Shown: positions 43,436-55,343, counted from the stretch's first letter. The stretch: DNA of 64,000 nucleotides from an uncultured Sutterella sp. (GCA_905213905.1 CAJMKD010000006.1:1-64000); one strand, 5' to 3'. The notes: generated from the sequence alone by a model not told the origin. Numbers and translations: made by a program.

Positions 43436-44857
43436 TCAATCTTCGCTGCGCGCAATGGGAAAACCACCAAGGAGCGCTGCCACGGGACGCTTTTTTTCCC
43501 GACGCTCGTAATAGGCAGGCTGCTGCCGAGGCTTGCTCGCCTTTTCGGCATGCTCGATGTAGGGCATGTCGAAAATCGGATCCCGCAGGCGCTGCGAGGG
43601 CGGCACATAGGCGCGGGCGCGCTCGCGCGCGAGCTTTTCATCCTCGGGCGTATCGATGCGTTCCTGCGCCGGATTGCGACGCGGCATGCGGCGGCTTCTC
43701 GGCATCGGCGAAATGGGAATCGGCGTAAATGTCTGATTGGTCAGCTTCTCAATCGCTTCAACGAGGCGCGCATCACCCGAAGTGGCAAGCATCGAAGCGA
43801 CGCCCTTGGCGCCGGCGCGGCCCGTTCGGCCGATGCGGTGCACATAGTCTTCCGCGCTGTAGGGCACATCGTAATTGATGACGAAAGGAAGCTCCTTGAT
43901 GTCGAGTCCGCGTGCGGCCACATCGGTGGCGACGAGCACGTGCGTGGCGCCCGAACGGAAGCCCTCGAGCGCGGCCTGGCGCTCTTCCTGCGTCTTGTCG
44001 CCGTGAATGGCGTCGGCATTGATGCCGACGCGCTCGAGCGTTCGAGCCAGGCGGCGGCAGGTGACCTTGGCGTTGACGAAGACGAGCACCTGCGTGAGCG
44101 GACCGCCGTCGGGGCCGCGCGTCTTGAGCATGTCGATGAGCACGTCCGTCTTGTCGCGATCGTTCACCGTGAAAAGCTCCTGCGTAACGGTGTCTGCCGT
44201 GGCGTTTTCGCGAGCAACTTCGATAAGCGTCGGATTGTCGCGCAGGAAGTTCTTGGCGAGCTTCTTGATTTCCGGCGAGAAGGTGGCCGAAAAGAGCAGG
44301 CTCTGACGATTCGCAGGCAAGAGCTTCAGAATGCGCGAGATATCGGGCAGAAAGCCCATGTCGAGCATCCGGTCGGCTTCGTCGAGCACCACCACTTCCA
44401 CCTGCGAGAGATTGACGGCGCGCTGTTCGACATGGTCGAGCAGGCGGCCCGGCGTCGCCGTGAGCACCTCGACGCCGCGGCGCAGCATGTCTGCCTGCGG
44501 GCGAATGTCAACGCCGCCGTAGACGACGCCCACGCGCAGCGGAACGTTTTCTGCGTACTTGACAAGGTTCTCATTGACCTGATCGGCCAGCTCGCGCGTC
44601 GGCGTCAGAATGAGCGCTCGCACCGGATGGCGTGCGGGCGAGGCCGACGTATTGGCCTTGGGCAGAATTCGCTCGAGAAGCGGCAGCCCGTAGCCTGCAG
44701 TTTTCCCGGTGCCGGTCTGCGCCGCCCCCATGACGTCGCCCCCCTTCATGACGACCGGAATTGCCTGCGCCTGAATCGGCGTGGGCTCACGGTAGCCCAT
44801 GCGGGCAATGGCGGAAAGAATGCGGGGATCTAGACCGAATTGTTCGAAGGAAGACAT
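43436..44857 (-). CDS. rhlE: DEAD-box ATP-dependent RNA helicase RhlE
   Basis: A 473-residue helicase from the ATG at 44857 (a longer open frame to 44998 has no ribosome-binding site). Motifs: FEQFGLDPRILSAIARMGYREPTPIQ (Q motif), AQTGTGKT (I), TPTRELADQV (Ia), VLDEADRMLDMGF (II), SATF (III) and HRIGRTGRAG (VI). The basic arginine-rich C-terminal tail binds RNA. RhlE remodels RNA in ribosome assembly and decay. Confidence 0.93.
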   Translation of the reverse strand: MSSFEQFGLDPRILSAIARMGYREPTPIQAQAIPVVMKGGDVMGAAQTGTGKTAGYGLPLLERILPKANTSASPARHPVRALILTPTRELADQVNENLVKYAENVPLRVGVVYGGVDIRPQADMLRRGVEVLTATPGRLLDHVEQRAVNLSQVEVVVLDEADRMLDMGFLPDISRILKLLPANRQSLLFSATFSPEIKKLAKNFLRDNPTLIEVARENATADTVTQELFTVNDRDKTDVLIDMLKTRGPDGGPLTQVLVFVNAKVTCRRLARTLERVGINADAIHGDKTQEERQAALEGFRSGATHVLVATDVAARGLDIKELPFVINYDVPYSAEDYVHRIGRTGRAGAKGVASMLATSGDARLVEAIEKLTNQTFTPIPISPMPRSRRMPRRNPAQERIDTPEDEKLARERARAYVPPSQRLRDPIFDMPYIEHAEKASKPRQQPAYYERREKKRPVAALLGGFPIARSED

Positions 44858-45015
44858 CCTGTAATGCGTCTGTCGAAGTAATGGGAAACTGCAGCGCCGG
44901 CACGCGCGCCTTTGCGAAATGCCGGAGCCGATCAAACGTTTGATTTTAACCGATTCGTTTTCGTCTCTTTCGTTTACAAAAGAGGCCGCCTGAAGCACGA
45001 AAGGCCGCTCAAGCG

Positions 45016-45064
45016 AAAAAGCCGCTTCGGACGCCGTCCGAACGGGACGGCCGAAAGCGGCTTT
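45016..45064 (-). terminator. Terminator after the second sigma-factor gene
   Basis: On the minus strand AAAGCCGCTTTCGG pairs with CCGAAGCGGCTTTTT, enclosing a strong CCGTCCC/GGACGG inner stem. Confidence 0.85.
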
Positions 45065-45087
45065 CGATGCGCGCCGAAGAGCGGCGC

Positions 45088-47133
<2,046 letters not shown>

Positions 47134-47406
47134 ATTCTTCCCAAGCTTGCAGGGCTGATCGGACGTCCGGCAGGCGCGAGGCCCATGTACTCCCTCGGGC
47201 GGCGCGGGCGCACGATTATCTTGCGAATTCGATTGTTGACCGCGGCGCGCTGCTCAACATGCGCACAGGCGCCGCGGCGGTCCTTTCCCCGAATCGTCTT
47301 CACGCGCCGCGCCGTCCGGAGAAGGCATCTCCGCAATTGGCCGCGCTCGACGAAGTCCGTGCTGGCTTCGGAGCAAAGCGGCGCTTTCGGACCGGACGCG
47401 CGCATG

Positions 47407-47428
47407 AAAAAGCTGCCTTTTGGGCAGC
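47407..47428 (-). terminator. Terminator-like hairpin in the sigma-factor leader
   Basis: On the minus strand GCTGCC-CAAAA-GGCAGC is followed by five T. It begins about ten bases after the expected transcription start, so it would stop most transcripts at about 30 nt unless overcome. Confidence 0.7.
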
Positions 47429-47444
47429 GGGGAAAAAGGCGTTC

Positions 47445-47473
47445 AGAATACAGTGATCGACTACATTTTTCAA
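47445..47473 (-). promoter_or_regulatory. Sigma-70 promoter of the second sigma-factor gene
   Basis: On the minus strand TTGAAA (47468-47473) and TATTCT (47445-47450) are separated by exactly 17 bp. The expected start is near 47438, giving a leader of about 300 nt. Confidence 0.75.
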
Positions 47474-47706
47474 TCGAAAAAAGCAAGATTCTCTTCGGTC
47501 AAAAACAACTTTTGCAGTTGCTTTTTCTGTCGGAAATCAATAGTAGTTTCCATATTTCACATTCTTGAACGCTCGCGCAGCCTTCCGAGCTCTCGGAATC
47601 ATCGCTTCGCCGCCGGCAATTCCGAGCCGACTGCGCGAAAATGGCCTCCAATCCCGATGAGAATCGCTTCGGGGCGCCCCTGCAGCAGCCCCGGCACTGA
47701 AGAAAA

Positions 47707-48198
47707 ATGATCGACATGCCAACGCTTCTCGCCCGGCTTGATGCCGGCCGCATTTCCTACGAGCTTTTCGAACATGCGCCAGTTTTCAACATGGCCGAGG
47801 CACGCGCGCTCGAGCGGCCGCACCCGGAAGCGGAAGCCAAGAACCTCTTCGTGCGCGACGACAAGAAGCGCCGGTACTTTCTTTTGACCGTTCAAGCCGA
47901 GAAGCACGTTGACCTGCAGCGCTTCCGCGTCGAGCACGGCCTGCGCCGCCTCTCCTTTGCTTCGGCTGAAGACCTCCATGCGCTTCTCGGCCTCATCCCG
48001 GGCGCCGTCACTCCTTTCGGACTCCTCAACGACGAAGTCCGGCGCGTCGAATTCTTTCTCGACAGCGACTTTCTCAAGCCCGGCGCGCTGATCGGCCTGC
48101 ATCCCAACAGCAACACGGCAACGGTTTTCCTCAAGACCGAGGCGCTCGTCTCGTTTCTCGCTTCGGCAGGCGTGCGCACCAGCGCCGCGCGTTTCTGA
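47707..48198 (+). CDS. ProXp-ala/PrdX-type aminoacyl-tRNA deacylase
   Basis: A 163-residue YbaK/ProX-fold protein. AKNLFVRDDKKRRYFLLTV, GAVTPFGLLND and LIGLHPNSNTATVFLKTEAL match the free-standing editing domains that hydrolyse Ala-tRNA-Pro. It sits on the opposite strand between the two sigma-factor genes. It is a distant paralogue of the YbaK encoded at 59779. Confidence 0.9.
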   Translation: MIDMPTLLARLDAGRISYELFEHAPVFNMAEARALERPHPEAEAKNLFVRDDKKRRYFLLTVQAEKHVDLQRFRVEHGLRRLSFASAEDLHALLGLIPGAVTPFGLLNDEVRRVEFFLDSDFLKPGALIGLHPNSNTATVFLKTEALVSFLASAGVRTSAARF

Positions 48199-48223
48199 GC
48201 ACGGAAAGACTGCCGGCAAAAGC

Positions 48224-48260
48224 AAAGAGCGCGCGGGCCCATAACCCAAGCGCGCTCTTT
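48224..48260. terminator. Bidirectional terminator between ProXp-type gene and rpoD
   Basis: AAAGAGCGCG (48224-48233) pairs with CGCGCTCTTT (48251-48260). Both convergent genes end within 65 bp of it. Confidence 0.82.
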
Positions 48261-48288
48261 GTTTCCAGACGTTCCGAGAGTCCGGACG

Positions 48289-51114
48289 TCAGTCCTTGTT
48301 GTCGCCCTCGATGAAGCTTCTCAGCTTGTCGGCGCGCGAGGGATGGCGCAGCTTTCGCAGCGCCTTCGTCTCAATCTGACGGATGCGCTCGCGCGTCACA
48401 TCGAACTGCTTGCCTACTTCCTCGAGCGTGTGATCCGACTGCATTTCGATGCCAAAGCGCATGCGAAGCACTTTCGCCTCGCGCGGCGAAAGGCTGTCGA
48501 GCACTTGACGAACCGTCTCCGAAAGGCTCGTGTTCTGAATCGCTTCAGCTGGCGCCACCGTCTGCGTGTCCTCCAGGAAGTCGCCCAGATGCGAATCGTC
48601 GTCGTCGCCGATCGGCGTCTCCATCGAGATCGGCTCCTTGGCGATCTTCATGATCTTGAGGATTTTGTCTTCGGGCATGTCCATGAGCTCGGCGAGCTGG
48701 CGGCTGTCGGGCTCGACGCCCGTTTCCTGAAGCACCTGGCGCGTAATGCGGTTCATGCGGTTGATCGTTTCGATCATGTGCACCGGGATGCGGATCGTGC
48801 GTGCCTGATCGGCGATCGAGCGCGTGATGGCCTGCCGGATCCACCAGGTGGCATAGGTCGAGAACTTGTAGCCGCGGCGGTATTCGAACTTGTCGACCGC
48901 CTTCATGAGACCGACATTGCCTTCCTGAATCAAATCCAGGAACTGCAGGCCGCGGTTCGTGTACTTCTTGGCAATCGAGATCACGAGGCGCAGGTTCGCT
49001 TCGGTCATTTCCCGCTTGGCGTTGCGCGCCTTGGCTTCGCCCGTCGCCATCTGCTTGTAGATGTCGAGGAGCGCCTCGATTGTCGAGTAAGACGACTTTT
49101 CGAGCGCGGCAAGATGGCGCTGCTCCTCTTCAACTGTCGCGCGCATCCGGATGATCGCAGGCGCCTTCTCGGGATAGCGGGCAGCCACTTCATCGACCCA
49201 GCCGAGACGGGTGGCGTTCTTGATGAAGTTCGCAAGGAACCATTCGCGGTTGATGCCGATGCGGCGCACGAGCTCGTCGTAGACGACGCGTTCGCTGCGG
49301 CGGACGTCGTTCACCGTTCGGCGCAGCGTTTCGCAGAGCCGGTCGGCGTTCTTCGCCGTGAAGCGAATGCCCATGAGCTCCTGCTGAATGCGGTCCTTGT
49401 AGTCTTCGAGCGAAGGCGCGTTGGGCCCTTCCTCGACAAAAACGCGCTTGAGCTCATTGAAATGCGCCTCAACGCGGTCGAAGATCTCCAGGCTCTTCTT
49501 CTTCAGCTCCTGAAGCTGGCCGACCGTCATGGCGGAAGCGCCCATGTCGGTTTCGTCTTCGTTGTGCCCGAGCACGCCCTTTTCATCGTTTGTCGACACA
49601 AGGCCGTCGACGATTTCGTCAATGGGCGTGCTGCCATCGCGAATGGCATGCGCGCTCTTGAGGATTTCGTCAATCGTGACCGGGCAGCGCGCAATGGCGA
49701 GCACCATGTGCTTCAAGCCGTCCTCAATGCGCTTGCTGATCTCGATTTCGCCCTCGCGGGAAAGCAGCTCAACGGAGCCCATTTCGCGCATGTAAATGCG
49801 CACAGGGTCCGTCGTGCGGCCGAATTCGCTGTCGACAGTCGAAAGCGCCGCCTCAGCTTCCGCCTCGGCGTCCTCTTCGCTCATCGCTGCGCCCGTGCCC
49901 TGAATGAGGAGCTGGTCCTCGTCAGGCGCGACTTCATGCACGGCAATGTTGAGGTTGCCGAGAATGTGCACGATCGCTTCGATCGCGTCGTCGTCAAGGA
50001 GCGTATTGGGGATGTTGTCGTTGATTTCGCTGTAGGTGACGTAGCCGCGCTCCTTGCCCATGCTGATGAGCTTGATGAGGCGCGAGCGGCGTCCCTCCTG
50101 GGAGTCGTCGCCGTCGACGCTGTAGCTGTGAGCCATCGCTTCGCGGATCGCCTTTTCCTTGGCAGCGCGGCTCTTGCGCGAGACACGCGTCTTGCGGGCA
50201 GGCTTGGCGGCCGCCTCGCTCTTGGCATCCGTCCCTTCGGCGCTGTCGGCAGACGCTTCCGCAGACTCTTCCGCAGACTCTTCCCCCTCATCGGCTTCAG
50301 CGGCCTCCTCAGGCTCGACGTCCGTCACGTCGTCGATGCCCGCGAGCTCGGGAATATCTTCGTAATCATCCGTTTCTTCGGCATCGATCACGTCGGCGAA
50401 ATCGCCGTCGTCGCCCTCAAAGCCGTCGAGATCGTCGTCTTCAGCGGCCTTTTTGCGGGAACGGGTGCTTTTCGCGCTCTTTTTGGGCGCGGCACGCTTT
50501 TTTTCCGTCTTCGGCTTGGCCGTCTTGGCCTTCGCAGACTTGGCGCGCGTCTTGGCGGGCTTGGCTTCAGCGGCCTCCGCTTCGGCCGGGGCCGCAGGCG
50601 CTTGCGCCGCTTCGGCTGCGGGCTCTGCTGCCGCCGACGCGGCGGCGCCCTCTGTCGCTGCCTTCGCCTTCTTCGAGCGGGCGGTCTTCTTCGACGCTGC
50701 CTTCTCCGGCTTTTCTGCCTTTTCGGTCTTTTCCGCACTCTTTGCCTTCGACGCACGGGCGGCCTTTCCGGACTTGGCAGCCTTTTCGGCCTTCACGTCT
50801 GCTTCGCCCGCTTCTGCGCCAGCCTGCGCCTCGGGCGCGCTCTCGGCCGCCTTCGACTTCTTCGCGCTCTTGGCCTTGCGGGCTTTCTGCGGCTTCTCAA
50901 GCACGGCTTCCTCCGCCGGCGCCTCAGCCGCCTCGGCCTTCGCGCGGCGCTTTTTCGTCTTCTTTTCCTGCTGCGCGTCAACCGCCTCCACGGAGAGCGT
51001 CAGGCCAGCCGTTTCGAGCGGCGCAGCCTTTGATGCCGACTTCTTCGCTTTCTTCGTCGAAGTCTTCTCGACGGACGAATCTTTCGCTTCAGTCGCTTTT
51101 TTTGAACCAGCCAT
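48289..51114 (-). CDS. rpoD: RNA polymerase primary sigma factor RpoD with a long Lys/Ala-rich N-terminal extension
   Basis: A 941-residue housekeeping sigma factor. The ATG at 51114 has GGAG seven bases upstream. About 330 residues of lysine/alanine/glutamate-rich low-complexity sequence precede region 1.1 (LISMGKERGYVTYSEINDN). Then come DPVRIYMREMGSVELLSREGE (1.2), YKFSTYATWWIRQAITRSIAD (2.3-2.4) and EEVGKQFDVTRERIRQIE (4.2), nearly identical to E. coli RpoD. It follows dnaG on the same strand (392-bp gap), as in the classical macromolecular-synthesis operon. Confidence 0.97.
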   Translation of the reverse strand: MAGSKKATEAKDSSVEKTSTKKAKKSASKAAPLETAGLTLSVEAVDAQQEKKTKKRRAKAEAAEAPAEEAVLEKPQKARKAKSAKKSKAAESAPEAQAGAEAGEADVKAEKAAKSGKAARASKAKSAEKTEKAEKPEKAASKKTARSKKAKAATEGAAASAAAEPAAEAAQAPAAPAEAEAAEAKPAKTRAKSAKAKTAKPKTEKKRAAPKKSAKSTRSRKKAAEDDDLDGFEGDDGDFADVIDAEETDDYEDIPELAGIDDVTDVEPEEAAEADEGEESAEESAEASADSAEGTDAKSEAAAKPARKTRVSRKSRAAKEKAIREAMAHSYSVDGDDSQEGRRSRLIKLISMGKERGYVTYSEINDNIPNTLLDDDAIEAIVHILGNLNIAVHEVAPDEDQLLIQGTGAAMSEEDAEAEAEAALSTVDSEFGRTTDPVRIYMREMGSVELLSREGEIEISKRIEDGLKHMVLAIARCPVTIDEILKSAHAIRDGSTPIDEIVDGLVSTNDEKGVLGHNEDETDMGASAMTVGQLQELKKKSLEIFDRVEAHFNELKRVFVEEGPNAPSLEDYKDRIQQELMGIRFTAKNADRLCETLRRTVNDVRRSERVVYDELVRRIGINREWFLANFIKNATRLGWVDEVAARYPEKAPAIIRMRATVEEEQRHLAALEKSSYSTIEALLDIYKQMATGEAKARNAKREMTEANLRLVISIAKKYTNRGLQFLDLIQEGNVGLMKAVDKFEYRRGYKFSTYATWWIRQAITRSIADQARTIRIPVHMIETINRMNRITRQVLQETGVEPDSRQLAELMDMPEDKILKIMKIAKEPISMETPIGDDDDSHLGDFLEDTQTVAPAEAIQNTSLSETVRQVLDSLSPREAKVLRMRFGIEMQSDHTLEEVGKQFDVTRERIRQIETKALRKLRHPSRADKLRSFIEGDNKD

Positions 51115-51506
51115 GTACACACTCCGTGCGCTGCGGCCGTGCCCGTCGAACCAAGCACGATGCCGCCGCCTCAAATCTCGCTCGGCCGCCCGACTCCCTT
51201 CGTCGGACGACCCTCGGCCAGGGTCGGCCATGATGAGCGCCGCCCTTGCATCAATCGTCAGGAAGTACGCCCGCCTCAGGCCGCTTACCCCGAATTACGG
51301 ACATATATCTATGGAATTTTGCCATATCAGGTCGTTGTCGGCCTTTGATCCATCCGAAGAAACCCTTGACATTTCAAGATCTCATCTGTTCGAAATTGCA
51401 ACAAATTGAAACAAAGGCAATAAAGGACGCCTGTAAATCAGCTTTTAGGTGCATGCAGAAAAAGCCGAACGCCTTTGCGGCAATGTTGCCGCCCGTCGAC
51501 GGCCCG
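51115..51506 (-). promoter_or_regulatory. dnaG-rpoD spacer
   Basis: A 392-bp gap whose middle part (51290-51430) is AT-rich compared with the genes. It probably contains an rpoD promoter, as in other bacteria, but no -35/-10 pair stood out. No coding sequence was recognised. Confidence 0.35.
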
Positions 51507-54203
51507 CTAGCGTCGCCTGCCGCGCTCGCCCGCGCGCAAGGCGTCGTAGGCCGCCGCATCGAAGTCGTCCGATTCCGCCTGCGGTTCGGATTCGAAGGCA
51601 TAGGCCTCGTCGTCGCCGATGGGCGGCACGTCGTTGAAGCCCTCGGGCACGGGACCGGCCTCAAAAGGCGCCTCATCGGGATCGGGGAGCGCTTCAGCGG
51701 CAAAAGCGCCTTCATCAAAGGACGCAGCCGGCTCTGGCGCGCCGAGAAGCGCGTCTGCCGAAACGCCGCGCTCAGCCGCCTTCTTGCGCGCATCCGCCAT
51801 GAGCGCCGCGAGAATGGCATCGCGATTTGCGCGGGCGGCGCTGCGCTTGGCAAGCGCTTCTGCTGAAGGCGCTGCGGCTGCGGCGGGCTTCGGCTGAGCA
51901 GGCGGCTGCGGCGCCGCTGGCGCGGCCGCAACTGCGCCTGAGGGCGGCGCCTCCCAAGGCAGATGCCCGGCCGGCGGCGCACCAAAGGCGCCGAAGGGGT
52001 CCGCCTGCGTCGCGCGGCTCGGTTCGCCGGGCATGCCGGCGGGGGGCTTTCCGAAAAGCGCTTCGCTTTCGAGTCCGCGGCGCGATTCGGGCTCGAGCGG
52101 CGCAGCCGATGCCGCCCCGGCTTCGGCCTTTGCGGACTCGCCGCGGAAATGCATCTGAATGGCAGCAACCTTCGGATTCGAAGAAAGCGGGCGCGCTTCA
52201 TCAGCTGCGCTCGAACTTGAGCCGCGGTCGCGATTTTCAATGCCGCGCCGATACTGCAGCTCTTCACGACGCGACTCTTCAATGCGCCGATCGAGTTCAG
52301 CGCGGCGCGCTGAAAGCTTCGTGAGAAGCGCCGGATCGGGCGAAGGGGATTGCCCGGCAAGCATAAGCCGGGACTTCGTCTCTTCGAGCGCCAGATCGAG
52401 AAAAGCACGCCTCAGTTCAAGGCGCGCCCCTTCGAGCGGGGTGTCGATCACAAGCTCGTCGGCGAGGAGCTTCAGGTAGTACTGCGCAAACGACGAATGC
52501 TCAAGCCCCGCGAGAAGCGACGCCGGATTGGGCGCGCCGCCGCTCTCCTCCTCTTCGCTCGCTGCAGCGCGCCAGACTTCGACGATTCGGCGCGATGCCG
52601 GATGATCGCTCGAGACGAATTCATCTTCGATTTGCGGGCTGAATTCGGTGAGGAGCGCCGGATAAGCGAGAAAGCACTGCAGCATCCGGTCGCGAATGTC
52701 CTTCACCGGGAGCCGGGGCTCCGGACGCGGACGCGCCCACGCGGGATAGCCGCGGCCTAGCCCGCTGTAGCCGCCGTAGCCCTTGTAGCCGCCCGTAGCC
52801 CGCCCGTACGAGCCGTACGAACCGTAGGGGCGTGCATAGCCCTGCCCCGGCCGGGCATGCCCGCGCTCGAAATAAGCCGAGGGATACGCGGCGCCCGGCG
52901 CTGGCGACGAACGCGAAGCGGCGAGGCCGTACTGCGCGGCCACCTCCTCGAGCTGCAGGCGCGCCAGCCCGGCCACCTCCTTCATGAGCGAAAGCCGCAG
53001 CACGGGCGCATGCTGCATCGCCAGGATGTAGGGCTTTGCCTCAGCGACGAGCTTGGCGCGCTCTTCGGCATAGGCAAGCGATTTCCCTTCGAGAAGAATG
53101 CTCTTCAGAAAGTTCGTGAGCGGCAGCGACTTCTCAAGCTCGCGCTCGAAAGCTTCGGGCCCTTCTGCCTTGATGAGGCTGTCGGGGTCGTGCTCAGGCG
53201 GCAACAGCACGAAATTGGCGCGCTGCGTGTCGGTGATGACAGGGAGCGCCGCGTCAAGCGCGCGCTTGGCGGCCTTTCTGCCTGCGGCATCGCCGTCGAA
53301 GGAAAAATAGACGACGTCGGCGAGCTTGAAGAGCTTGCGGACATGCTCGGGCGTGATCGACGTTCCGAGCGCGGCCACCGCTTCGCGAAAGCCGGCCTGC
53401 GAGAGCTGAATCACGTCCATGTACCCTTCGCAGACGATCGCGCGGCGCTTCTCGCTGATGTCTGCACGCCCTTCGTAGAGGCCGTAGAGTTCGGAGCCCT
53501 TGTGATAAATCGGCGTCTCCGGACTGTTGAGGTACTTCGGCTGCTCGTCGCCCTTCATCGTGCGCGCGCCGAACCCGATCACGGATCCCTTGGGATTGCG
53601 GATCGGGAACATGATGCGGTCGCGGAACGCGTCGTAGCGGCGGCCGTTCTTCTCGTTGAGAAGGCCGACCTCAATCAGCTTCGGATCGTCGTAGCGCGCC
53701 TGCGGAAACACGGCCTGCAGCGCATGCCAGCCGTCGGGCGAATAGCCGAGCGCGAAGCGCGCAGCGGTTTCGCCGGTGATTTCGCGCCGCTTCAGATAAT
53801 CAATCGCCTTTTTCGTCGTCTTGAGCTGCAGCGTGTAAAAGTCGGCCGCCGTCTTCATGTAGTCGGAGAGCGACTTCGCGCGTTCGGCAGCCGCGCGCTT
53901 GGCGGGCGAGCGGTCTTCGGGCACATCCATGCCGTAGAAGCCCGCGAGCTTTCGCACCGCCTCCGGAAACTCCAGATTTTCAATGTCCATCAGAAAGCCG
54001 ATGGCATTGCCGGATTTGCCGCAGCCGAAGCATTTGTAAATCTGCTTCGAGGGACTCACCGAAAAGGACGGCGTCTTTTCCTTATGGAACGGGCAGCAGC
54101 ACATGTAGTTGCGCCCGCTCTTTTTGAGCGTGACGTAGCGCCCCACCACGTCGACGATGTCGGCGCGGTCCAGGAGACTTGTGATGAAGCCCTCAGGGAT
54201 CAT
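51507..54203 (-). CDS. dnaG: DNA primase DnaG with a long disordered C-terminal extension
   Basis: DnaG (898 residues; E. coli 581) synthesises RNA primers at replication forks. The CHC2 zinc finger is CCCPFHKEKTPSFSV then YKCFGCGKSG. The TOPRIM core shows VCEGYMDVIQLSQAG and FSFDGDAAGRKAAKRALD. A Gly/Tyr/Arg/Pro-rich linker (RPYGSYGSYGRATGGYKGYG, about residues 445-500) precedes the DnaB-binding region. The last 240 or so residues are Ala/Pro/Glu-rich with an acidic stretch and end in RAGERGRRR; this extension is not part of the usual family architecture. Confidence 0.95.
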   Translation of the reverse strand: MIPEGFITSLLDRADIVDVVGRYVTLKKSGRNYMCCCPFHKEKTPSFSVSPSKQIYKCFGCGKSGNAIGFLMDIENLEFPEAVRKLAGFYGMDVPEDRSPAKRAAAERAKSLSDYMKTAADFYTLQLKTTKKAIDYLKRREITGETAARFALGYSPDGWHALQAVFPQARYDDPKLIEVGLLNEKNGRRYDAFRDRIMFPIRNPKGSVIGFGARTMKGDEQPKYLNSPETPIYHKGSELYGLYEGRADISEKRRAIVCEGYMDVIQLSQAGFREAVAALGTSITPEHVRKLFKLADVVYFSFDGDAAGRKAAKRALDAALPVITDTQRANFVLLPPEHDPDSLIKAEGPEAFERELEKSLPLTNFLKSILLEGKSLAYAEERAKLVAEAKPYILAMQHAPVLRLSLMKEVAGLARLQLEEVAAQYGLAASRSSPAPGAAYPSAYFERGHARPGQGYARPYGSYGSYGRATGGYKGYGGYSGLGRGYPAWARPRPEPRLPVKDIRDRMLQCFLAYPALLTEFSPQIEDEFVSSDHPASRRIVEVWRAAASEEEESGGAPNPASLLAGLEHSSFAQYYLKLLADELVIDTPLEGARLELRRAFLDLALEETKSRLMLAGQSPSPDPALLTKLSARRAELDRRIEESRREELQYRRGIENRDRGSSSSAADEARPLSSNPKVAAIQMHFRGESAKAEAGAASAAPLEPESRRGLESEALFGKPPAGMPGEPSRATQADPFGAFGAPPAGHLPWEAPPSGAVAAAPAAPQPPAQPKPAAAAAPSAEALAKRSAARANRDAILAALMADARKKAAERGVSADALLGAPEPAASFDEGAFAAEALPDPDEAPFEAGPVPEGFNDVPPIGDDEAYAFESEPQAESDDFDAAAYDALRAGERGRRR

Positions 54204-54351
54204 GGTGCGTTACGTTGGAAAAATCAAAAAACTATTTGCCGCCCGCAAAAACAAGGCGCGGCGCCCATATGCGCTCGCGCCGGGTTCTGAGACGAACTGT
54301 GGGTTCTGACACCCAAACTTTTGATTTTAACGTGCTTTGCGCACCAGCTTC

Positions 54352-54382
54352 TAAAAACAAAAAACTTTCTTCTTCAGAAAGT
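54352..54382 (-). terminator. Terminator after the DUF4143-only gene
   Basis: On the minus strand ACTTTCT-GAAGA-AGAAAGT is followed by TTTTTGTTTTT. It lies 30 bp past that gene's stop and separates it from dnaG. Confidence 0.78.
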
Positions 54383-54410
54383 CAACTTTTTGATTTTTAT
54401 GAAAACACCT

Positions 54411-55343
54411 TCAATCCGAAGATGCTTCAGCCGCCGGCGTCGACGCCGAAACCGCGGCGCCCCGCTCCCAGATCCACTCCGGCCCCTGCACGACTACCCC
54501 TTCGCCGACGGCAAAGGGCCGCTCGGTGAGCGCAATCACGGCGCCCGTTCTCACCGGCTTGCCCAGGCCTGGGAGCCGGCTGAGCGTTGCGAAAGGCTTC
54601 CAGTCGCGCGGCCCCGGCGCAAACCCCTTCTGCACGTTGACGGGATGGAACGCATCTGCGGTTTCGATGAGAAGGTCAATCGAAAAGCCCTTGCTGTCCT
54701 TCATGTAATAGAAGGCGTGCGGCGCCGCAGCGCCGCTCCAGCTGCGCATCACGGAGGTGAGCGCGAAGGTCTCCAGAAAAAGCATGGCGCATGGGTGCGC
54801 CGCCATGTCCTCCGGCGTGCGAAGACCGAGGAGCGCAGCGATGAGGCCCGTGTCGATCATGAGAAGCTTGGGCGCCTTCATGAGCTGCCGCCCCGTTTCT
54901 CCCGGCCAGGGGCGAAGCAGAAAAACGATGCCCGCCGCCTCGGCCGAACGGATCCAGCGCTTCACGGTCTCGGCCGTGACGCCCGCTTCGCGCGCGAGCG
55001 CGTTGAGCCGCAGCACCTCGCCGCTCATGCGCGCAAGCGCCGCAAGAAAGCGGCGGAACTCTGCGCCCTTGGCCGCCCGCGCCGATAGCGCGGCGTCGCC
55101 CGAGAGCCGGAGCACGAGATTTTCGTGCAGAAGCGAAAGCCCTTCATCGCTCTCGAAAAAGGCGTCCGGCCAGGCGCCTTCAAAGACGGCGCGCCAAACG
55201 GCCTCGGGCGGCACCGACGGCGACTGAAAAATGTCTGCTGAAAGCCTCGGCACATAAGGCGCACGCTCGAGGTCGCCGTGGGCGCTTAAAAGCCGCTGCG
55301 GCGCCGCTGCCTGGGCGCCTTTTCCTGTCTCTTCGTTCTGCAT
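54411..55343 (-). CDS. DUF4143-domain protein lacking the AAA_14 ATPase half
   Basis: A 310-residue protein corresponding to the C-terminal part of AAA_14/DUF4143 ATPases. It has a lid-like segment (PPEAVWRAVFEGAWPDAFF), a winged-helix-like part (LNALAREAGVTAETVKRWIRS) and then KAPKLLMIDTGLIAALLGL. The nuclease-like core is degenerate: SIDLLIET keeps the Asp, but the usual EIK position reads VNVQKG. No Walker A or B motif is present and no upstream frame supplies them. The start is uncertain. It sits between rpsU and dnaG, normally an uninterrupted neighbourhood. Function unknown. Confidence 0.72.
   Translation of the reverse strand: MQNEETGKGAQAAAPQRLLSAHGDLERAPYVPRLSADIFQSPSVPPEAVWRAVFEGAWPDAFFESDEGLSLLHENLVLRLSGDAALSARAAKGAEFRRFLAALARMSGEVLRLNALAREAGVTAETVKRWIRSAEAAGIVFLLRPWPGETGRQLMKAPKLLMIDTGLIAALLGLRTPEDMAAHPCAMLFLETFALTSVMRSWSGAAAPHAFYYMKDSKGFSIDLLIETADAFHPVNVQKGFAPGPRDWKPFATLSRLPGLGKPVRTGAVIALTERPFAVGEGVVVQGPEWIWERGAAVSASTPAAEASSD

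Larger units (their letters stand above)
47134..47706 (-). other. Leader and upstream region of the second sigma-factor gene
   Basis: This 573-bp gap lies between the divergent sigma-factor and ProXp-type genes. It holds the promoter at 47445-47473 and the hairpin at 47407-47428 (separate entries), then a roughly 300-nt GC-rich untranslated leader. The segment 47480-47640 is AT-rich. No small gene was convincing. Confidence 0.4.

Noticed and set aside
48259..51033. 924-codon open frame antisense to rpoD
   Set aside because: It mirrors the low-complexity and conserved parts of RpoD in reverse; no start signal and no recognisable domain.
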